NCBI RefSeq assembly: GCF_000334895.1
Contig: NZ_BAFM01000009.1
Span: 1-64,000 of the forward strand
Direction: 5' to 3'
DNA length: 64,000 nt
From: Halococcus agarilyticus
GTDB lineage: Archaea > Halobacteriota > Halobacteria > Halobacteriales > Halococcaceae
Shown here: piece by piece, positions 59,406 to 64,000 of the stretch
Numbering within the stretch: position 1 is the stretch's first letter
Layout: each line of letters begins with the position of its first letter
Position numbers and translations under genes: made by a program
The notes under the pieces: model-generated
Seen by the model: only the letters and a program-made list of their open reading frames with translations
What the model was told of the DNA's origin: nothing
Database searches by the model: none

Positions 59406-59567
59406 ATGCAGTGTCACTACTGCGAGACCGAAGCCGCCGTCGCCGTCGAGAAGAACGCTCTGAAGGTCGGTCTCTGCCGAACACACCTCCGCGAGCGCCT
59501 CCAGGAGCTCGCCGACGACGACGCGCTCGCCGGGATCGAGGACGAACTCGACATCGATCGATCCTGA
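59406..59567 (+). CDS. DUF6757-type small zinc-binding protein
   Basis: A 53-residue protein: QCHYCETEAAVAVEKNALKVGLCRTHLRERLQE with a CxxC pair, a distant Cys and a His likely forming a zinc site, followed by an acidic tail. The family is haloarchaeal, of unknown function. It lies 38 bp after the PHP gene on the same strand and may be co-transcribed with it. Confidence 0.75.
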   Translation: MQCHYCETEAAVAVEKNALKVGLCRTHLRERLQELADDDALAGIEDELDIDRS

Positions 59568-59673
59568 CGTCGCCCGCTGCCGCTATCTGCACCCCGCGAT
59601 CGACAACACGGGGCGCACCATCGGTCTTCGTCCGCCCGAGCATCTATCCCCCCGTGGCCACTCGTGTCGAGCG

Positions 59674-60228
59674 ATGCCCGTCGACGAATCCGACCTCGAC
59701 TGGAGCCCGATCGGCCCCGACGACACCGGCTTCCGGCGCAAACAGCTCGGCGACGCCGACGGTGGCGACCAGTTGGGCTGTAGTCTCTACGAACTCCCCG
59801 CCGGCGAGCGCTCGTGGCCGTACCACTACCACACGAAAAACGAGGAAGCGATGTACGTTCTCGCCGGCTCCGGCCTCCTGCACCTCGACGACGAGGAGCA
59901 CTCCCTTTCCGCCGGCACGTACGTCGCGCTCCCGACCGGCGAGGAACACGCCCACCGCATCGTCAACGACGGCGACGAGACGCTCCGCTACCTCGTGATC
60001 TCGACGATGGACGAGCCCGACGTGGTGGGGTATCCCGACGCGGGCGCGGTCGGGGTGTACGCCGGCTCGCCGCCCGGCGGCGACGAGGACGACCGCGAAC
60101 TCTCTGGATTTTTCGACCCCGAGGACCGACTCGACTTCTGGACCGACGTGGCCGATGCGGGAGCGGACGGCTCGGGCGAGCCGGACGGGTCGGATGGGTC
60201 ATCGGCGTCGGAAGGATCGACGGAGTGA
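59674..60228 (+). CDS. Cupin-domain protein
   Basis: The 184-residue protein has the cupin motifs 1 (PYHYHTKNEEAMYVLAGSG, with three His/Glu ligands) and 2 (GEEHAHRIVNDGDE). The C-terminal ~50 residues are acidic and disordered. Metal-dependent binding or an isomerase/dioxygenase-type role is possible; neighbours give no clue to the ligand. Confidence 0.88.
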   Translation: MPVDESDLDWSPIGPDDTGFRRKQLGDADGGDQLGCSLYELPAGERSWPYHYHTKNEEAMYVLAGSGLLHLDDEEHSLSAGTYVALPTGEEHAHRIVNDGDETLRYLVISTMDEPDVVGYPDAGAVGVYAGSPPGGDEDDRELSGFFDPEDRLDFWTDVADAGADGSGEPDGSDGSSASEGSTE

Positions 60229-60282
60229 CTCGCGTGGCTTGCACCTGACGGCAGTAGCTATAGCCCGTCGCCGCTCTTCGAG

Positions 60283-60534
60283 ATGGATGTCATGCTGGGG
60301 GACACTTCGGAGATCGACTCGGGGATGGACGTACTGGACAGCAACGGCGACGAGGTCGGAACGGTCGCCACCGTCGACGACGACACGGCCTACGTCGACC
60401 TCGATCCGGGCCTGACCGACGAGGTGAAATCGAGCCTCGGGTTCGGCGACACCGACGACGACACCTACGCGCTCCGTGACGAGATGGTCGACACCGTCGA
60501 CGACGACGGCATCCACCTCCACGGCGACCACTGA
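60283..60534 (+). CDS. Small acidic PRC-barrel-like protein
   Basis: An 83-residue protein with a beta-strand-rich stretch (MDVLDSNGDEVGTVATVDDDTAYVDLDPG) that resembles a PRC barrel, then a charged tail ending in HLHGDH. The start ATG at 60283 and one at 60292 are both possible. Its role is not known. Confidence 0.7.
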   Translation: MDVMLGDTSEIDSGMDVLDSNGDEVGTVATVDDDTAYVDLDPGLTDEVKSSLGFGDTDDDTYALRDEMVDTVDDDGIHLHGDH

Positions 60535-60633
60535 CCGACGACCACCGCGAATCCACGCTCTCGTTGCCGAAAGCCGCCCGCGGACCGCCGCAACGACCGA
60601 TGTCGTTTTTCGTGGCCCGCCCGTGCTCGTGAT

Positions 60634-61026
60634 ATGAGCAGCGCCGACCGATCCGCGCGGCCGCGGCTGGTTTACGACGACGACTGTGGGTTCTGCACGT
60701 GGTGGGCCGAGTGGGCCGTGCTGAACGGCGAGTTCGAGCCGCGGGGCTTCTCGGAACTCACCGACGCCGAGCGCGACCGCCTCCCCGACGACTGGGAGGA
60801 GTGTGTCCACCTCCTCGCCGACGGCACCGTGTACTCCTGCGGAGCGGCCACCGAGGAGGTCCTGGCGCGCATCGGTACGGTCCCCCCCGCAATCCTCGGC
60901 TTCTTGAACGGGTTTTCCGACTACGAGGGGCTCCGCGAGAGGCTCTACCGAGCGGCGGCCGACCGGCGGGACCTGTTGGGGAAGGTCGTCAGCGCCGAAC
61001 CGCCGGTCGAACGCAGACGCGAGTAG
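60634..61026 (+). CDS. DCC-family thiol-disulfide oxidoreductase-like protein
   Basis: A 130-residue protein with the thioredoxin-fold active-site motif DDDCGFC (C18, C21) and GFLNGFSDYEGLRERLYRAAADRRDLLG, diagnostic for the DCC (DUF393/YuxK) family. Probably a cytoplasmic redox protein. It is convergent with the acyl-CoA dehydrogenase gene (29-bp gap). Confidence 0.86.
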   Translation: MSSADRSARPRLVYDDDCGFCTWWAEWAVLNGEFEPRGFSELTDAERDRLPDDWEECVHLLADGTVYSCGAATEEVLARIGTVPPAILGFLNGFSDYEGLRERLYRAAADRRDLLGKVVSAEPPVERRRE

Positions 61027-61055
61027 TTCCAGTCCGTTGTCGGCTCGTGTCGGTG

Positions 61056-62219
61056 CTATTCGAACGCCGGGATCCCGGTCAGGTCGTGGCCGAGGATCAG
61101 CGAGTGGATGTCGTGGGTCCCCTCGTAGGTGTAGACCGTCTCCATGTTGGCGAGGTGGCGCATCGGCGAGTAGTCGAGCGTGATCCCGTTGCCGCCGAGC
61201 ATCTCGCGGGCCACTCGCGCCTGGTCGCGCGCCATGCTGACGTTGTTGTACTTCGCCATCGAGACCTGCTGGGGCCGGAGATCGCCGCGCTCTTTCAGCT
61301 CCGCGAGGCGGTGTGAGAGGAGCTGAGCGGTCGTGATCTGGGTGGCCATCTCGGCGAGTTTTCCCTGCTGGAGCTGGAACCCGCCGATGGGCTTGCCGAA
61401 CTGCTCGCGGTCGGTGGCGTAGTCGCGCGCGGTCTCGAAGCAGTCCCGGGCCGCGCCGATCGCGCCCCATGTGATGCCGTAGCGGGCCTGGGTCAGACAC
61501 GACAGCGGTCCCTTCATCCCCGAAACACCGGGCAGCACCGCCGACTCGGGCACCCGGACGTTCGAGAGTCCGATCTCGCCGGTGACGGAGGCGCGCATCG
61601 AGAGTTTCTCGTCGATCTTGTTGGTGCTCACGCCGTCCCGATCGGTCTCGACGAGGAACCCTCGAACGGGAGAGTCCTCGGCCGACGTATCGCGCGCCCA
61701 GACCACTGCGACGTCGGCGATCGGCGAGTTCGTGATCCAGGTCTTCGAGCCCGAGAGCACGTACTCGTCGCCGTCCTTCTCCGCGCGGGTCTCCATCGCC
61801 GACGGGTTCGAGCCGTGTTCGGGTTCGGTGAGCCCGAAACAGCCGACTTTCTCACCGGTCCCGAGATCCGCGAGCCACCGCTCCTTCTGCTCGTCGGAGC
61901 CGTAGGCGTGGATCGGGTACATCACGAGCGCGCCCTGAACGCTTGCCATCGAGCGGACTCCCGAATCGCCCGCCTCCAACTCCTGCATCAACAGTCCATA
62001 CGCCGTCTCGGAGACGTCGGGCAGGCCGTACCCCTCCAGGTTCGGGGCGTAAAATCCCAGATCGCCCATCTCGGTGATGAGCTCCTCGGGGAAGGTTCCG
62101 TTCTCGAAGTGCTCGCCGATGTCGGGGTTGACCTGCTCCTCGACGAACTCCCGCGCGGTGTCGCGGATCAGTCGCTCCTCCTCGTCGAGGTCCGCCTCCA
62201 GCCCCACGTAGTCGAGCAT
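61056..62219 (-). CDS. Acyl-CoA dehydrogenase, glutaryl-CoA dehydrogenase-like
   Basis: FAD-dependent dehydrogenase that acts on an acyl-CoA. The 387-residue protein has SGVRSMASVQGALVMYPIHAYGS, GCFGLTEPEHGSNPSAMET, VLSGSKTWITNSPIAD, and the catalytic base in YEGTHDIHSLILG (E366). These match glutaryl-CoA dehydrogenase more closely than the short-chain acyl-CoA dehydrogenases. GCDH oxidises and decarboxylates glutaryl-CoA in lysine/tryptophan catabolism. Other catabolic genes are not nearby, so the substrate is not certain. Confidence 0.87.
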   Translation of the reverse strand: MLDYVGLEADLDEEERLIRDTAREFVEEQVNPDIGEHFENGTFPEELITEMGDLGFYAPNLEGYGLPDVSETAYGLLMQELEAGDSGVRSMASVQGALVMYPIHAYGSDEQKERWLADLGTGEKVGCFGLTEPEHGSNPSAMETRAEKDGDEYVLSGSKTWITNSPIADVAVVWARDTSAEDSPVRGFLVETDRDGVSTNKIDEKLSMRASVTGEIGLSNVRVPESAVLPGVSGMKGPLSCLTQARYGITWGAIGAARDCFETARDYATDREQFGKPIGGFQLQQGKLAEMATQITTAQLLSHRLAELKERGDLRPQQVSMAKYNNVSMARDQARVAREMLGGNGITLDYSPMRHLANMETVYTYEGTHDIHSLILGHDLTGIPAFE

Positions 62220-62258
62220 ACCGACGACTCGCGGCGCGCGGCAAAAAACCCTCGTCCC

Positions 62259-62972
62259 TCAGTCGTCGGCCGCTTCGCCAGGCCGCGCCGCCGTCCCCCC
62301 GCCGTCGCGCACCTCGCGGACCGACTCGGTGAAGTTCGCGAACAGCGTCTTGGCCTCGCACGCCGCCGCGTAGTTCGTCTCGGTGATCCCATCGAGCACC
62401 CGATCGATGCGCTCGTCGGGAAGGTCCTTCCCGCTGGCGACCTCCCGCGCGGTCGCCGGGTCGTACTCGGGATGGAACTGCACGCCGACCGCGTTCCCGA
62501 CCCGGAACCCGTGGACGCCGTAGTCGTTTTCGGCGATCTGTTCGGCCTCGGACGGGAGTTCGGTTACGGTGTCGGAGTGGGTGGTGAACACGGTGGCGGG
62601 GCTCTCGACCCCCGCGAACAGCGGATCGTCGTCCACCTCGACGTCGCGATAGCCGATCTCGTAGCTCCCCATGTCCTCGACGGTGCCGCCGAGCGCGGCC
62701 GCGAGCACTTGGTGACCGAAACACACCCCAAGGACGGGTATATCGCGCTCGACGGCCGTCCCGACCCACTCGACGAGGGGATCGATCCACGGCTCGTCCC
62801 AGTACACCGACGCGCGCGATCCGGGGACGACCGCGCCGTCGAACGCGAACGTGTCGGGCACGCCGTCGCGGGCCGCGAACTCCGCGAGGTCGGCGTCGAG
62901 CTCCCGGCGGAAGTTGCGCCTGGTGTCCGAGTTCGTCGAGGGGTCGAGCAGGGCGATGCGTGGCCGCGTCAT
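62259..62972 (-). CDS. Class I glutamine amidotransferase-like protein
   Basis: A 237-residue stand-alone GATase 1 domain, close to the GMP-synthase-like group. Nucleophile Cys in LGVCFGHQ (C84), His-Glu in VGVQFHPEYD, and an N-terminal PRIALLDPSTNSDTRRNF typical of the archaeal branch. It lacks a synthetase domain. It may act on gamma-glutamyl compounds or as an amidotransferase subunit. It is upstream of the acyl-CoA dehydrogenase gene with a 39-bp gap. Confidence 0.87.
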   Translation of the reverse strand: MTRPRIALLDPSTNSDTRRNFRRELDADLAEFAARDGVPDTFAFDGAVVPGSRASVYWDEPWIDPLVEWVGTAVERDIPVLGVCFGHQVLAAALGGTVEDMGSYEIGYRDVEVDDDPLFAGVESPATVFTTHSDTVTELPSEAEQIAENDYGVHGFRVGNAVGVQFHPEYDPATAREVASGKDLPDERIDRVLDGITETNYAAACEAKTLFANFTESVREVRDGGGTAARPGEAADD

Positions 62973-63076
62973 CAGTTCGGAATGACTGCTCGTGCCTGTT
63001 GTAGGTTGTGTTCCTGTACGTGGCCGACACGACGCCCGACGATGACTCTCGCACCGCTCGCCACCCGACCCCCGGT

Positions 63077-63120
63077 TTTAGGAGTGCCTAAAGACCGGAA
63101 GGCTTAGTACGCTTTAGGCA
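63077..63120 (+). promoter_or_regulatory. Palindromic DtxR/Idr-type operator and promoter
   Basis: TTTAGGAGTGCCTAAA (63077-63092) is a palindrome with 6-bp arms around a 4-bp centre. TGCCTAAAG (63085-63093) also pairs with CTTTAGGCA (63112-63120). GGCTTAGTAC (63101-63110) between them is a TATA-like box ~27 nt before the ATG. The pattern resembles metal-dependent DtxR-family repressor sites, which would make the next gene iron- or manganese-responsive. Confidence 0.65.
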
Positions 63121-63132
63121 GGCCGAAAGCGT

Positions 63133-64000
63133 ATGCACCGACGACGATTCCTGACGGGTGCGGCGACGGCGAGCGCACTACTTGCGGGCTGTACCTCCAG
63201 CGGAAGCGGTGGCGACGGGAACGCATCCGTCGCGGGCGAGAACGAGTCGACGAGCGTGGCGAGCGAGACGAGCACCGCACCGGTCACGACGACTGGATCG
63301 GCCGCGTCCGGTACTGCGACCGACGCCGGGGCCGAGAACGGGACCGAAACGGGCACCCAGAGCGGAACCGAGGCCGGGAGTTCCTACAGCGTCTCGATCG
63401 CGCCGATGGGTGAGGTCACGTTCGACGGCGTCCCGGAGACGTGGGTCGCGAACAACGGGAGCTGGGCGGACATGGGGGTCGCACTCGGCATCGAACCCCC
63501 CAAGGCGGTATGGCTGCCCGAGCGCTATCACACCCAGCACTACGACGAGGTTCCGGGGATTTCGGTCGACAAGAGCGGGATGCAGGCGCTCTACAGCGAC
63601 GGCGTGAGCAAGGAGGTGTTCTACGAGCTCGACGGCGACGTCCACGTCATCGACCCCAACTTCCTGCTCAACCGATACAAGGGGTGGGAGCAGGCGGATG
63701 TCGACGAGCTCCGCACGAACGTCGGTCCCTTCTTCGGCAACAGCATCTTCTCACGGGGCTACCCGTGGCACGAGGACTACCAGTACTACACGCTCTACGA
63801 GGCGTTCGGCAAGCTCGCGAAACTGTTCCAGCGCGAGGACCGCTACGAACAGTTCGTGACGCTCCACGACGAGATGCAGTCGAACCTCTCGGACGTCGTC
63901 CCGTCGAAGGAACGCGAGCGTCCGAGCGTGGCGATCCTGTGGGCGTCGGGCAACGAGCCCGAGACGTTCAGCCCGTATCTCATCGGCGAGGGGACCAGCT
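63133..64000 (+). CDS. ABC transporter substrate-binding lipoprotein (partial, runs off the window)
   Basis: At least 289 residues are visible and the frame continues past the right edge. It starts with a Tat-type signal (RRRFLT, 3-8), hydrophobic core and lipobox ending C20 (LLAGC), then a Ser/Thr/Gly-rich linker (about 22-80). The rest (VSIAPMGEVTFDGVPETWVA, AVWLPERYHTQHYDEVPG) resembles iron/siderophore or vitamin B12 binding proteins of ABC importers. With the DtxR-type palindrome upstream, iron uptake is the best guess. Permease and ATPase genes would lie beyond the window. Confidence 0.8.
   Translation, partial: MHRRRFLTGAATASALLAGCTSSGSGGDGNASVAGENESTSVASETSTAPVTTTGSAASGTATDAGAENGTETGTQSGTEAGSSYSVSIAPMGEVTFDGVPETWVANNGSWADMGVALGIEPPKAVWLPERYHTQHYDEVPGISVDKSGMQALYSDGVSKEVFYELDGDVHVIDPNFLLNRYKGWEQADVDELRTNVGPFFGNSIFSRGYPWHEDYQYYTLYEAFGKLAKLFQREDRYEQFVTLHDEMQSNLSDVVPSKERERPSVAILWASGNEPETFSPYLIGEGTS

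Overview
The window is chromosomal DNA from an extremely halophilic archaeon (class Halobacteria). The evidence is high GC, very acidic predicted proteins, leaderless genes with a TATA-like box about 27 nt before the start codon, Tat-type lipoprotein signals, and archaeal information-processing genes: DNA polymerase D large subunit, RadA, SRP54/FtsY, L39e/L31e/aIF6, prefoldin alpha and NMD3. Several families are known to me only from haloarchaea (DUF5783, DUF5784, DUF5786, DUF5789, PspAB). The genus cannot be fixed from the sequence alone.

Layout. 1-0.8 kb: AT-richer edge and a small membrane protein. 0.8-5.7 kb: family-4 uracil-DNA glycosylase, then a four-gene biotin operon on the minus strand (bioB, a dehydrogenase that best fits BioU, bioF, bioD; no bioA). 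5.7-10.9 kb: hisH, two tandem CDF metal transporters produced by a recognisable 1.22-kb duplication, and an XPD-type Fe-S helicase. 11-15.7 kb: DUF2178/XRE pair with a palindromic operator, a PPC-domain protein and the DP2 polymerase subunit. 15.8-21.8 kb: a low-GC lipoprotein, a zinc-ribbon protein, a ketopantoate reductase, a sulfatase-like enzyme, an NhaP antiporter and a NifU-like protein. 21.9-25.8 kb: three tandem M29 aminopeptidases. 25.8-32.6 kb: SDR, tRNA-Arg, UPF0200/UPF0201 pair, a haem-b/molybdopterin fusion protein, a secreted nuclease, two MgtE half-transporters and a VapBC pair. 32.6-37.8 kb: SRP54, FtsY, prefoldin alpha, aIF6, L31e and L39e. 38.3-43.8 kb: ThpR, TPR protein, DUF424, GYD protein, SufS, SufU and RadA. 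43.9-53.7 kb: PspAB and HtpX, NMD3, NhaC and DAACS transporters, a second Fe-S helicase and a membrane protein. 53.8-64 kb: second VapBC pair, NDUFA9-like protein, DUF5784 protein, PHP phosphoesterase, cupin, DCC-family protein, a glutaryl-CoA-dehydrogenase-like enzyme, an amidotransferase, and the start of a substrate-binding lipoprotein behind a DtxR-type palindrome.

How the parts work together. Most of the window is housekeeping: biotin and histidine synthesis, membrane targeting (SRP54 and FtsY), ribosome assembly (aIF6, NMD3, L31e, L39e), Fe-S assembly (SufS, SufU, NifU-like), recombination and repair (RadA, UDG, two XPD-like helicases) and Na+/H+ exchange suited to a hypersaline cell. 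Intergenic DNA carries two dispersed GC-rich repeat families; one copy of the first appears interrupted by the second. The points most worth a second look are the BioU-type biotin operon, the microhomology-bounded duplication around hisH/CDF/helicase, a patch of atypical codons at the usual intein site of DP2, two divergent gene pairs that seem to share one centrally placed TATA element, and the dispersed repeats.
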